From Candidatus Zhuqueibacterota bacterium (GTDB taxonomy: Bacteria > Zhuqueibacterota > QNDG01 > JABMRT01), in assembly GCA_013202295.1 (NCBI GenBank), contig JABMRT010000098.1, positions 1-39,435 on the forward strand: a stretch of DNA of 39,435 nucleotides. The letters run 5' to 3'. Shown piece after piece: positions 27,054-35,726 of the stretch (position 1 is its first letter; every line of letters starts with the position of its first letter). Position numbers and translations under genes: made by a program. The notes under the pieces were generated by a model that saw nothing but the letters and a program-made list of their open reading frames with translations, did not search any database and had not been told where the DNA came from.

Positions 27054-27346
27054 AAATTCTTGCACTTGAGAAAGAAATCCCAAACACGAAGGATTCCGAT
27101 TATCAGCCTCATCTCAAAGCTGAGGCGTATCGTGTCTGGGAACTGAATCAGGATAACATCATCCGTGAAATTTATTTCCGCGAAGATTTCTCCGCGGCGG
27201 TGCTGATGCTTGAGTGTCCGAATGTCCAGGAGGCTGAGAAACACCTACAAACATTGCCTCTGGTGAAGGCCGGATTGATTGAATTCGAGTTGATTCCGCT
27301 CAAACCATATCCCGGATTTGAAAGACTGTTCGCCCAACCCAAATAA
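27050..27346 (+). CDS. small dimeric alpha-beta barrel protein, muconolactone isomerase-like
   Basis: This 98-residue protein has the pattern of a small ferredoxin-like barrel (KILALEKEI; IREIYFREDFSAAVLMLEC; AEKHLQTLPLVKAGLIEFEL). It resembles the muconolactone delta-isomerase/YCII-type families, mostly of uncertain function. Isomerase activity is not demonstrated, and an aromatic pathway is absent here. Its ATG overlaps the dCMP deaminase stop by four bases. Confidence 0.75.
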   Translation: MKILALEKEIPNTKDSDYQPHLKAEAYRVWELNQDNIIREIYFREDFSAAVLMLECPNVQEAEKHLQTLPLVKAGLIEFELIPLKPYPGFERLFAQPK

Positions 27347-27507
27347 TCCATACGGAAATAATTACGTTTGCATAGATTGGTCGATCCGAATCCCAATATA
27401 CCATTGTGGCTACTGGAACAATTGCTTTTCGATCAGCCTTTTTTTATGTATATTGTCGATATATTTTGAGGCTGTAACATCTCTAATAATCCAGATGGTC
27501 TCGACTG

Positions 27508-28296
27508 ATGATTTCAATGAAAGATATGCACTTACAAATTGCCTGTGAAGCGGCTCAGGCTGCCCGTGAGATTATCCAAACCGGATTTGGACAGGTGCAT
27601 TCTGTGAATATAAAAGCAGATCAATCAATTGTGACCGCATCTGACGAAGCTGCCGAAAAAGCCATCCTCGATATATTGCGATCCAGAACGGATTACTCCA
27701 TTCTGAGTGAAGAATGCGGTTTGATAGACACGGACTCTCCTTTTCGCTGGGTAATTGATCCCATTGATGGGACGACCAATTTCTCTCGCGGTCAGTCTAT
27801 TTGCGCCGTTTCAATCGCGCTTATGCGGGAGGACGAGTTGATCACAGGCGTGATTGATTTACCGATCCAAAAGGAACGGTATACAGCGGTTCATGAGCAT
27901 GGTGCATTTCTCAATGACAGCCGAATTCATGTTTCAAAAATATCTCATCCATCCAAGGCAATCTTATGTGTCGAGCATGGGCGAGCTCCCGAAGACGGTC
28001 AGATAATGGCAGCGTTGATGGGTCGGCTTAATCCGACTTATGATTTGCGATTGATGGGATCTACCGCATATGAGATGGCATCGGTCGCCAGCGGGCAGGC
28101 TGATGCGTTTATCAGTTGCGGTGATAAATTATGGGATTATGCTGCTGGGTTGCTGATCATTCGCGAAGCAGGTGGCAAGATCATGGATTGGCAAGGTCAG
28201 AATTGGCAGAATAAAAATGATTTTATCTTTGCTTCCAATGGACTTGTTGACAATGATATTCTTCCTACACTTTCCGATTTACAGTCCGACAATTAA
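27508..28296 (+). CDS. inositol monophosphatase-family phosphatase
   Basis: This 262-residue protein carries the two metal motifs of the family: WVIDPIDGTTNFSRG (near residue 87), LSEECG before it, and WDYAAGLLIIREAGG near residue 210. These are lithium-sensitive, magnesium-dependent phosphatases. Substrates range from inositol phosphate to fructose bisphosphate and PAP; the bacterial type here is open. The start is the ATG at 27508 with no strong ribosome binding site, and nearby in-frame ATG codons are alternatives. A deacetylase gene follows after 27 bases. Confidence 0.9.
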   Translation: MISMKDMHLQIACEAAQAAREIIQTGFGQVHSVNIKADQSIVTASDEAAEKAILDILRSRTDYSILSEECGLIDTDSPFRWVIDPIDGTTNFSRGQSICAVSIALMREDELITGVIDLPIQKERYTAVHEHGAFLNDSRIHVSKISHPSKAILCVEHGRAPEDGQIMAALMGRLNPTYDLRLMGSTAYEMASVASGQADAFISCGDKLWDYAAGLLIIREAGGKIMDWQGQNWQNKNDFIFASNGLVDNDILPTLSDLQSDN

Positions 28297-28323
28297 GTGA
28301 TACATTCAGAGGGAACAATAGTT

Positions 28324-29382
28324 ATGGAATCCGGATCACAACATTTGCAATCAAACAAGACAGGATGGGTTTATGATCCTCTCTTTCTTGATCATTACAA
28401 ACCGGGGCATCCGGAACGGCCGGAGCGGTTGCGGGCGGTTCATAACGCATTGATCCAGACTGGAATGGATGAACAATTGGTCCGGGTCCCAACACGGCCG
28501 GCGACTGAGGATGAGCTCCAATTGGTTCACCATTCTGATTACATTCGAACCGTGCGAGATACAGCTGAAAAAGGGGGCGGGCAGCTCGATCCTGATACCT
28601 ATGTGAACACCCATTCCTATCAGGCTGCGATTCGCGCTGTTGGTGGATTGATCGACCTGTCCAAAGCCGTGTATCAGGGTGAACTTCAAAACGGATTCGC
28701 GCTGGTTCGGCCGCCTGGACATCATGCCCTGCCGGACCGGGCCATGGGCTTCTGTCTTTTTAATAATGTAGCTCTTGCCGCGAAAGCACTCCTCCAGGAA
28801 AAAGATATTGATCGAATCGCGATTGTGGATTTTGATGTGCATCATGGCAATGGTACACAAGCCGCATTTGATTCCGATCCCTCGGTGCTATATATCTCCA
28901 CCCATCAAATGCCTCATTATCCGGGAACCGGTTCCTGGGAGGAATCCGGTCTTGGGGAAGCCAAAGGATCCATTGTAAATATTCCGCTTTCCTGTGGGAT
29001 GGGGGACAAAGCTATTCTGAAATGTTATGAGTCTATTGTCCTTCCCAAACTCGAAATCTATCGTCCCCAAATGATTCTCGTATCAGAGGGGTATGACGCG
29101 CACTGGCATGATCCTCTTGCTGGCCTGATGTTGTCTTCTATGGGACAGGCACGTCTCTCGGCCCTGTTGATTGAAACCGCATCCTCCCTATGCGGAGGAC
29201 GAATCGTGTTTACCCTGGAAGGCGGTTACGATCTGGATGTGATGCAGCAGGGTGTGGTTAACACCATCCGTGCTCTTTTAGGGTGTGATGATTTTACCGA
29301 TTCGCTGGGGTCCGCACCTCATGATTTGCCCATGGATGAAGGGCTGCTTGAAAAAATACGAAAGCTTCACTCTCTTGAATGA
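28324..29382 (+). CDS. histone deacetylase-family (AcuC-like) amidohydrolase
   Basis: The ATG at 28324 gives 352 residues with GAGGG upstream; a GTG at 28297 directly after the previous stop would add nine residues. The class II deacetylase signature is present: RPPGHHAL (paired His), FDVHHGNGTQ (Asp and His zinc ligands) and SEGYDAHWHDPL (third ligand). The likely role is removing acetyl groups from proteins or acetylated small molecules, such as acetylpolyamines. The N-terminal YDPLFLDHYKPGHPERPERL is the family start. It is probably in one transcript with the phosphatase gene upstream. Confidence 0.93.
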   Translation: MESGSQHLQSNKTGWVYDPLFLDHYKPGHPERPERLRAVHNALIQTGMDEQLVRVPTRPATEDELQLVHHSDYIRTVRDTAEKGGGQLDPDTYVNTHSYQAAIRAVGGLIDLSKAVYQGELQNGFALVRPPGHHALPDRAMGFCLFNNVALAAKALLQEKDIDRIAIVDFDVHHGNGTQAAFDSDPSVLYISTHQMPHYPGTGSWEESGLGEAKGSIVNIPLSCGMGDKAILKCYESIVLPKLEIYRPQMILVSEGYDAHWHDPLAGLMLSSMGQARLSALLIETASSLCGGRIVFTLEGGYDLDVMQQGVVNTIRALLGCDDFTDSLGSAPHDLPMDEGLLEKIRKLHSLE

Positions 29383-29403
29383 TCTGCTCATACGGAGTGT
29401 TTT

Positions 29404-30213
29404 ATGAATTATGAATTAGCCACAGGATTTAAGGAAAAACAAACCATCCTTCAATCGTATGGCGGGTCGTTGGCAGATGTGCTCCTCCTTTTAAAACGGA
29501 TCGAAGATCTCCAGCCCGATGCTCTTGTGACAAGAGGATCGGAGTTAAAAATCATGAATTATTCACCAGGGCGTTTTTTGGTGAGCTGGCAAAATACTGA
29601 ATTTCTCTGTGAGTTAAGTGGCGAAGGTGAAACGGCTTCTCTGCGATTGCTGGATATTGCACAATACGTCGAGATGCCACAATTCTCACATGTGCTTCCA
29701 CAGAAAGATCCTAGAATGCGCGATGAAATAAATCCACATAACAATCTGGAGATAAATCCTTTGCTGAACACAGATTTGAATCCCCATGTCAATGTGGATC
29801 TAAATCCCTGTGTCAACACTGACCTGAATCCGAAAGTGAATTCTGATTTGAATCCTATGTGTAATTACTCTATTAACTACAGGCATGATCCTGCTCTCCA
29901 TCCGAGGTCGAATGATCTATTGAATCCCAATATCAATAAATTTATCAATCCCAAACTTAATCGGTTGTTCGATGGACTCTTTGTCTTTGATCTCAACAAC
30001 GATCAAATCGAATTCACAGTAAAGGCAAATGAGCAGGTGACTCTATATTTTGATGATGAAATGGAGTTTATTGCGATGGGTGTTCACAATCAATCCGGTG
30101 GGGAAACCTTGTTCGATCTCGAATTCGATTGGACCGGATTTACTGTACCTGATGGTCAGGGTGGGTACCTTCGCTTTGATCTGGAGGCCGAGTGGAACGG
30201 GTATCTTGTGTAG
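29404..30213 (+). CDS. octapeptide-repeat protein of unknown function
   Basis: I do not recognise this 269-residue protein. Its clear feature is residues 109 to 188: ten consecutive eight-residue units, most of the form [IL]NPxxNxD (for example LNPHVNVD, LNPCVNTD, LNPKVNSD). The seventh unit is diverged (INYRHDPA) and the eighth is LHPRSNDL. At DNA level the 24-base units are quite different, so the pattern seems kept by protein selection. An N-terminal part (1 to 108) has a helix LADVLLLLKRIEDL, and the C-terminal part (189 to 269) is acidic and beta-rich. There is no signal peptide. GGAGTG precedes the ATG. It follows the deacetylase gene by 21 bases, so the two may be coexpressed. Confidence 0.7.
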   Translation: MNYELATGFKEKQTILQSYGGSLADVLLLLKRIEDLQPDALVTRGSELKIMNYSPGRFLVSWQNTEFLCELSGEGETASLRLLDIAQYVEMPQFSHVLPQKDPRMRDEINPHNNLEINPLLNTDLNPHVNVDLNPCVNTDLNPKVNSDLNPMCNYSINYRHDPALHPRSNDLLNPNINKFINPKLNRLFDGLFVFDLNNDQIEFTVKANEQVTLYFDDEMEFIAMGVHNQSGGETLFDLEFDWTGFTVPDGQGGYLRFDLEAEWNGYLV

Positions 30214-30335
30214 TATTCTTTTAGTATCGGTAAGTCAGGAGTCCCCGAGGCGTATGTTTTCTCCTTGCACAGATCAGCCAGGATTTATATATTGATCCTT
30301 TGAAATCACATTTTTTATTCAGTGTTGGAATGTTC

Positions 30336-31178
30336 ATGCGGGAAATAAAAACCGATCAAATTGTTCAGACAGTTCGAAGTCTCTGCATCGAAGCCAATAT
30401 CCATCTTCGACAGGATGTGATCGACCGGATTCAATCCTGCCGGGATCAGGAAACGTCCACAATTGGCCGGCAAGTGTTGGGTCAAATTCTGGAGAATGCA
30501 GATGTTGCCCGTACTTCCGCCATGCCAATATGTCAAGACACGGGTGCGACAGTCGTTCTTCTTAAGGTTGGGCAAGACGTGCATATCACAGGCGGATCTC
30601 TTTCTGAAGCCATTCACGAGGGAGTGCGGCAAGGGTATGAAGAGGGTTTTCTCAGAAAATCAATTGTGCAGGATCCGTTTCGCAGAACCAATACAGGTGA
30701 CAATACACCGGCCTTTATCCACACAGAAATCGTTCCGGGAGATCAATTAAAGATCACTATAATTCCCAAAGGGGGTGGCAGTGAGAATATGAGCGAGGCG
30801 CGTATGCTGACGCCGTCACAAGGTCTTGAAGGGGTAAAACAGTTCGTGATTAACCGGGTACGAATATCCGGCGGCAATCCCTGCCCACCCGTGATCGTAG
30901 GAGTTGGAATTGGTGGTACACTTGAGGTGTGCACGTTTCTGGCTAAAAAGGCCATTATTCGTCCCATAGGTCAAAGACATCCGGACTCCTTTTACGCTGA
31001 ATTAGAAACCTCACTCCTCAATGAAATCAATCAGCTCGGCATTGGTCCGCAGGCATTCGGAGGGCGCTGTACGGCACTCGAAGTCTTCGTGGAAGTCCGG
31101 CCATGCCATATTGCCAGTCTTCCAGTGGCGGTGAACATGCAATGTCATGCGGCCCGACACGGAGAGGCCGTTCTATGA
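30336..31178 (+). CDS. class I fumarate hydratase, alpha subunit
   Basis: The ATG at 30336 gives 280 residues starting MREIKTDQI, the family start; upstream TTG (30300) and ATG (30330) codons are less likely. It carries CQDTGATVVLLKVG, NTGDNTPAFIHTEI and PKGGGSENMS, the iron-sulfur-containing alpha part of the two-subunit fumarase. The enzyme interconverts fumarate and malate with a [4Fe-4S] cluster. The beta gene overlaps by four bases (ATGA), as usual for this pair. Tartrate dehydratase is related and cannot be fully excluded. Confidence 0.92.
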   Translation: MREIKTDQIVQTVRSLCIEANIHLRQDVIDRIQSCRDQETSTIGRQVLGQILENADVARTSAMPICQDTGATVVLLKVGQDVHITGGSLSEAIHEGVRQGYEEGFLRKSIVQDPFRRTNTGDNTPAFIHTEIVPGDQLKITIIPKGGGSENMSEARMLTPSQGLEGVKQFVINRVRISGGNPCPPVIVGVGIGGTLEVCTFLAKKAIIRPIGQRHPDSFYAELETSLLNEINQLGIGPQAFGGRCTALEVFVEVRPCHIASLPVAVNMQCHAARHGEAVL

Positions 31179-31729
31179 GCATACATAAAATCCAAACTCC
31201 CTTGAAGGATTCTGAACTCCAAAAACTAAAAATCGGGGATTCCGTTCTTCTTTCCGGCACCATTTATACAGCCAGAGATTCCGCACACCAACGATTGATC
31301 CAAATGTTGAAAGCGAAGGAAACTCTCCCTTTTGATCTGAAAGATCAGGTTCTGTTCTATGCCGGGCCGGCGCCCGCACCTCCGGGTAAACCAGTGGGAT
31401 CCATCGGTCCGACCACCGCTTGCCGGATGGACAGTTATACACTTCCATTGCTTGATATCGGTTTAAAAGGGATGATCGGGAAAGGGGCGCGCAATCAAAC
31501 TGTCCGAATGGCCATGCAAAAACATAGTGCTGTATATTTTGCTGCGATTGGCGGCATTGCGGCTTTGCTGGCTCGATGCATAAAAAGCTCTAAAATCATC
31601 GCGTTTGAAGATCTTGGCCCGGAAGCCATTCGCCAACTCGAAGTGGTTAACTTACCTGTGATTGTTGTAAACGATGTACTGGGTGGAGATCTCTATGAAG
31701 AAGGGGTCTTTAAATTCAAAAAAAATTAA
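31175..31729 (+). CDS. class I fumarate hydratase, beta subunit
   Basis: The ATG at 31175 overlaps the alpha stop and gives 184 residues starting MSIHKIQTPL. The motifs VLLSGTIYTARD, GPTTACRMDSYT and GLKGMIGKGARN belong to the beta subunit. It forms the active enzyme with the alpha subunit. Upstream in-frame start codons lie within the alpha gene and are not likely. An 86-base gap follows before the stop of the unit is separated from the fatty-acid cluster. Confidence 0.93.
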   Translation: MSIHKIQTPLKDSELQKLKIGDSVLLSGTIYTARDSAHQRLIQMLKAKETLPFDLKDQVLFYAGPAPAPPGKPVGSIGPTTACRMDSYTLPLLDIGLKGMIGKGARNQTVRMAMQKHSAVYFAAIGGIAALLARCIKSSKIIAFEDLGPEAIRQLEVVNLPVIVVNDVLGGDLYEEGVFKFKKN

Positions 31730-31780
31730 ATTGCTTCAATCAAAATTTATGCGGAAATTAAGGTTGAATTGATGCAATTT
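31728..31780. promoter_or_regulatory. inverted repeat in the gap before the fatty-acid cluster
   Basis: AAATTGCTTCAAT (31728-31740) and ATTGATGCAATTT (31768-31780) are inverted with one mismatch over 13 bases, 27 bases apart. No T run follows, so a terminator is less likely than an operator or a long-loop structure. Regulators of fatty-acid genes are often found at such positions, but I do not match it to a known site. Confidence 0.35.
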
Positions 31781-31848
31781 CTGGGATAATTGTTATCCAA
31801 GTCGATGGCTATTTTTTGGCTTGCTTCTTAGAGGAGAATTATTTAAAT

Positions 31849-32376
31849 TTGCGTTCGCTTGATTTTGCGGAATTGCGTATTCCCCTGACATCGATCAGGA
31901 CAGGACAGTCTGAATTTAACTTTGAGACAAAAAATCCTGAGCTTGAACCAGGGGTAGGAAGGCGTTTCCCGGATGTCATTCGAATAGCTGCAAAAGTCAC
32001 GACTGTCGGAAATGACTTTTTACTCGACCTACAGGTTAATAGTCTGGGCGAGTTCAACTGTGACCGATGCGGTACTCTGTTTCATCAGAAAATTCAGGGT
32101 AAAATACATACTTTGTTTACATTTCAGGCTGATGAGGCTGATGTTGAAGATGACGATGTGCGTTTACTGGAGCGGGGGACGGTTGAGATTGATCTTCAGA
32201 GAGACGTGATTGATGCTCTGGTTCTGGCTGTTCCAGCAAAGACAATCTGTCAGAAATCCTGCAAGGGATTATGCCCGCAATGCGGTGTGAATCTTAATGA
32301 AGTAACTTGCCAGTGCAAGACGGAGGAAAACGATCCAAGATGGGACGCTTTGCGTCAATTAAAACCAGATAATTGA
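31849..32376 (+). CDS. yceD: DUF177 (YceD) family protein
   Basis: The likely start is the TTG at 31849, giving about 175 residues, with GAGGAG a little far upstream; a TTG at 31816 is the other option and lacks a ribosome binding site. The middle carries CDRCGTLFHQ and the end has CQKSCKGLCPQCGVNLNEV with CQCK, the Cys-rich tail of the family. YceD proteins are found beside rpmF in many bacteria and are implicated in 23S rRNA processing. The gene sits before rpmF and plsX, the standard order, which supports the call. Confidence 0.88.
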   Translation: MRSLDFAELRIPLTSIRTGQSEFNFETKNPELEPGVGRRFPDVIRIAAKVTTVGNDFLLDLQVNSLGEFNCDRCGTLFHQKIQGKIHTLFTFQADEADVEDDDVRLLERGTVEIDLQRDVIDALVLAVPAKTICQKSCKGLCPQCGVNLNEVTCQCKTEENDPRWDALRQLKPDN

Positions 32377-32395
32377 AATTTTCCGTTTTTGCGTG

Positions 32396-32430
32396 ATTGT
32401 TCGGGGGATGTTTTTTATCCGACAATTTTT
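32396..32430 (+). terminator. terminator-like hairpin between yceD and rpmF
   Basis: ATTGTTCGGGGGAT and ATCCGACAAT can pair imperfectly (the right arm would be fully matched by ATTGTCGGAT), and a T-rich tail follows. A weak structure like this may cause partial termination rather than a full stop. Confidence 0.4.
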
Positions 32431-32486
32431 AAGTTAAAAGGCACATTGAACTGAAAGTAGTTTTATATAGAATCAAGGAGTAGACG

Positions 32487-32669
32487 GTGGCATTACCAAA
32501 AAGAAAAATCTCGAAATCTCGGCGAAATAAACGAAGAACCCATTGGAAGCTCACATCACCCAATGTTTCAGAGTGTTCCCATTGTCATCAGCCCAAACTA
32601 CCCCATCGTGCATGCCCCAGTTGCGGGTATTATGGTGGACGGATGGTTGTTGTACCTAAAGAGGCTTAG
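32487..32669 (+). CDS. rpmF: 50S ribosomal protein L32
   Basis: The product has 60 residues and starts MALPKRKISKSRRNKRR. A GTG at 32487 is used, with AAGGAG six bases upstream. The four-Cys zinc site is present (Cys30, Cys33, Cys43, Cys46), so this is the zinc-containing form. L32 stabilises the large subunit near the peptidyl transferase centre. It is followed by plsX, as in many bacteria. Confidence 0.96.
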   Translation: MALPKRKISKSRRNKRRTHWKLTSPNVSECSHCHQPKLPHRACPSCGYYGGRMVVVPKEA

Positions 32670-32742
32670 ATCCAATTTGCGGCTGCCCGATTTTATTCGG
32701 GATGGCAACTGAGATTTTGTGCAACTTAGGAGTATTGATCTC

Positions 32743-33756
32743 GTGATACGAATTGCAGTCGATGCAATGGGTGGCGACAAGGCCCCAGAGGCGATAGTCA
32801 GTGGCGCTATTGAAGCTGCTCGAATCGCCAAGGGCCGGTTTGAAGTCGTTCTTGTGGGAGATGAAGAGAAAATTGAAGCGTGTTTGCAGCAGCATCGCTT
32901 TGTGAAGGGATGTCCGGTTTCCGTTGCACACGCTTCAGAGTGTATTGAGATGAATGAATCTCCCGCCAAAGCGCTCCGAAAAAAACCGGATTCCTCAATT
33001 GCTGTGGCGATGGGGATGCATAGCCAAGGCAAGGTAAATGCCGTCGTCAGTGCCGGCAATACCGGCGCAGTTCTGGGTTCGGCGTTATTTACATTAAAGC
33101 GGATTGAAGGTGTACTTCGGCCTGCAGTCGGTTCATTTCTACCACATGAAGACGGCGTCTGTTTTTTGATAGATGCTGGATCGAATGTAGATTGCAAACC
33201 CGAGCAGCTGGTACAATTTGGCATCATGGGATCCATTTTTTTTAAGCATGTAATGGATATTGAAATGCCCCGTGTGGGATTGTTGAATATCGGTGAAGAA
33301 CCGGGCAAGGGGAATGAACAGGTACAGGCAGCCTATCCCTTATTTGAAAAGACATCCATGAACTTTGTGGGAAATATCGAAGGGCGTGATATCCTTAGTG
33401 GCCAAGCCGACGTGATTGTGTGTGATGGATTTGTGGGCAATACGCTAATCAAATTTGGCGAGAGTCTGGCCCGAATGCTCCCGTTTCGTCTAAGACGAAC
33501 CATAGGCACGAACATCGCAGGTCTGGTTGGGCATTTCCTCATCCAACCTAAATTTTCTAAAATGCTGAAAATATTTGATTATCAGGAATATGGCGGAGCA
33601 CCGCTTTTGGGTGTGAAAGGCAATTGCATTATCGCCCATGGTCGTTCAACACCTCGTGCTATACGCACAGCGATCGCTGAAGCTTGGAAAATGGTGAATG
33701 AAAATGTTGCGAGTCATATTGCAGAACAGATACACAATTTGAAGGGGGATGAGTGA
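32743..33756 (+). CDS. plsX: phosphate acyltransferase PlsX
   Basis: The GTG at 32743 has AGGAG ten bases upstream and gives 337 residues with the start VIRIAVDAMGGDKAPEAIV, the family N-terminus. PlsX converts acyl-ACP to acyl-phosphate for phosphatidic acid synthesis, linking the fab genes here to phospholipid formation. Other motifs are SAGNTGAVLGSAL and NIGEEPGKGNEQ. Its stop overlaps the fabH start as GTGA. Confidence 0.96.
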   Translation: MIRIAVDAMGGDKAPEAIVSGAIEAARIAKGRFEVVLVGDEEKIEACLQQHRFVKGCPVSVAHASECIEMNESPAKALRKKPDSSIAVAMGMHSQGKVNAVVSAGNTGAVLGSALFTLKRIEGVLRPAVGSFLPHEDGVCFLIDAGSNVDCKPEQLVQFGIMGSIFFKHVMDIEMPRVGLLNIGEEPGKGNEQVQAAYPLFEKTSMNFVGNIEGRDILSGQADVIVCDGFVGNTLIKFGESLARMLPFRLRRTIGTNIAGLVGHFLIQPKFSKMLKIFDYQEYGGAPLLGVKGNCIIAHGRSTPRAIRTAIAEAWKMVNENVASHIAEQIHNLKGDE

Positions 33757-34739
33757 CGCTTCTAAAAAGTATGGTGATTGGGACCGGTTCTTATGCATCA
33801 GACAAAGTACTTACCAATCATGACCTCGAAAAAATGGTTGATACATCTGATGAATGGATTAAGGGTCGTACCGGAATTGAGCGTCGGCATATCCTTGAAG
33901 AGGGTCGGACCAATTCTGATCAAGCAGCCGAGGCAGCGAAACGTGCATTGAAGGATGCGGGACTCAGTGCCAAGGATATTGATTGTATTTTTGTCGGAAC
34001 CATTACACCGGATTCGTCCTTTCCCTCAACAGCCTGTCAAATACAAGCAAAGATTGGCGCCCATAATGCCGCAGCCATGGATGTCGCCGCAGCGTGTTCA
34101 GGATTTTTATATGGCCTTATTTTAGCCGATACGCTGATCGGCAGTGGGGTGTACAAGCATATCCTGGTCATTGGTTCCGAGGTGCTTTCCAGGTTTGTGA
34201 ACTGGGATGACAGGACCACGGCGGTTCTCTTTGGCGATGGTGCGGGAGCGGTTGTTCTCGGTCCTTCCGATGGGGAAAAAGGATTGCTCAGCAGATATAT
34301 GAAGAGTGATGGCCGTCTTGGCAATCTGCTGTACATTCCCGGTGGAGGCTCCACATGCCCTGCCACACATGAATCTGTGGATCAGCATCTGCATACCATT
34401 CACATGGCAGGCCGTGAGGTTTTTAAGCATGCTGTTCGTACCATGGTTGATGCGGCCTTGCATGGATTAAAGGAAGCGAATGTCAAACCAGAAGAAATTG
34501 ATCTTCTCATCACACATCAGGCAAATATGCGAATTATCAATGCGGTGAAACATCGGCTCAAGCTTCCCGATGAAAAAGTCTTCATCAATTTAAATGAGTA
34601 TGGAAACACATCAGCAGCTTCCATCCCGATTGCTCTTGATCAGGCAAAGCGCGAGGGCAGATTAAAAGAGGGTGACAAATTACTGCTCGTAGCTTTTGGC
34701 GGTGGATTCACATGGGCTGCCAGTGTTATCCAGTTTTAG
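33753..34739 (+). CDS. fabH: 3-oxoacyl-ACP synthase III
   Basis: This 328-residue enzyme starts at the GTG overlapping the plsX stop. The thiolase-fold triad is Cys115 (AAACSGFLYG), His255 (LITHQANMRI) and Asn285 (NEYGNTSAAS). It condenses acetyl-CoA or a branched starter with malonyl-ACP to begin fatty-acid synthesis. The N-terminal MVIGTGSYASDKVLTN is typical. The choice of starter cannot be told from sequence. fabD begins 16 bases later. Confidence 0.97.
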   Translation: MTLLKSMVIGTGSYASDKVLTNHDLEKMVDTSDEWIKGRTGIERRHILEEGRTNSDQAAEAAKRALKDAGLSAKDIDCIFVGTITPDSSFPSTACQIQAKIGAHNAAAMDVAAACSGFLYGLILADTLIGSGVYKHILVIGSEVLSRFVNWDDRTTAVLFGDGAGAVVLGPSDGEKGLLSRYMKSDGRLGNLLYIPGGGSTCPATHESVDQHLHTIHMAGREVFKHAVRTMVDAALHGLKEANVKPEEIDLLITHQANMRIINAVKHRLKLPDEKVFINLNEYGNTSAASIPIALDQAKREGRLKEGDKLLLVAFGGGFTWAASVIQF

Positions 34740-34755
34740 TTTTATGGAGGGTGAT

Positions 34756-35685
34756 TTGAGTCAAACCGCGTTTATTTTTCCAGGTCAGGGATCTCAGTTT
34801 GTGGGCATGGGGAAAGATTTGTATGAAACCTATCCCTCGGTTCAGGTCCTTTATCAAACGGCTGGAGAAATACTGGGATTTGATCTCAGTGAGATTTGTT
34901 TCCAAGGTCCGGAAGAGAAACTGAAGCAAACACAATTTACTCAACCTGCACTTTACGTGCACAGCGCTGCGGTGACAGAATTGCTCCAGAAAAATGGAAT
35001 TCAAGCCACAGCAGTTGCAGGTCATAGTCTGGGTGAGTTTTCTGCACTGGCTTATGCCCGTGCATACTCTTTCGCAGATGGATTAAAACTGGTGCAAAAA
35101 CGGGCGGAATTGATGCAGGAAGCCGCCAGTCAAAATCCAGGTACCATGGCTGCCATCATCGGTCTGGATACTGAAGAGGTGGTCGCACTGTGTGAGGAAG
35201 TGAGTCAAACAGATTTGGTTCAACCCGCCAATTTTAACTCGCCGGGCCAGATCGTGATCTCCGGCACCCAGGCGGGCATTGATAAGGCCATCCAATTAGC
35301 TAAAGAAAAAGGAGCCAAGCGGGCATTGCCCTTGCCGGTAAGCGGAGGATTTCATTCTCCCCTGATGCAGCCGGCTGCAGAGTCCATGCAGGATATTTTA
35401 AATGCCATTCCGTTTACTCAAACTCGAATACCGGTATGGACCAATGTTACAGCTGAAGCAGTACAGGATCCTGACTCTATCCGTGATTTATTAGTGAAAC
35501 AGATAACCCATTCCGTTCAATGGGTGAAGACTATAGAGAATATGATTGATTCCGGCGTGAGCCGATTTATTGAGGTCGGGCCGAACAAAGTCCTTTCCGG
35601 ACTGATCAAACGAATCAGCCGGGAGGTGACGGTCCTCCCTTGTGGAACAGTAGAAGACCTCTCCGGTTTAACCGGCGCGGCTTGA
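34756..35685 (+). CDS. fabD: malonyl-CoA:ACP transacylase
   Basis: The TTG at 34756 has GGAGG five bases before it and gives 309 residues; an ATG at 34744 would add four. The nucleophile is Ser91 in the GHSLGEFSAL elbow, and the N-terminal FPGQGSQFVGMGK is the usual start. It loads malonyl groups onto ACP for chain extension. A His in SGGFHSPLM near residue 197 is the second catalytic residue. The following fabG starts 41 bases downstream. Confidence 0.96.
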   Translation: MSQTAFIFPGQGSQFVGMGKDLYETYPSVQVLYQTAGEILGFDLSEICFQGPEEKLKQTQFTQPALYVHSAAVTELLQKNGIQATAVAGHSLGEFSALAYARAYSFADGLKLVQKRAELMQEAASQNPGTMAAIIGLDTEEVVALCEEVSQTDLVQPANFNSPGQIVISGTQAGIDKAIQLAKEKGAKRALPLPVSGGFHSPLMQPAAESMQDILNAIPFTQTRIPVWTNVTAEAVQDPDSIRDLLVKQITHSVQWVKTIENMIDSGVSRFIEVGPNKVLSGLIKRISREVTVLPCGTVEDLSGLTGAA

Positions 35686-35726
35686 TTTATAAGTATGATA
35701 TTAGTAAGGTTTGTGAGAGGATCGCT

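Noticed and set aside
32598-33308. 236-codon minus-strand frame opposite plsX
   Set aside because: It is antisense to a conserved gene and is low in recognisable structure (Ser/Thr/Pro-rich).
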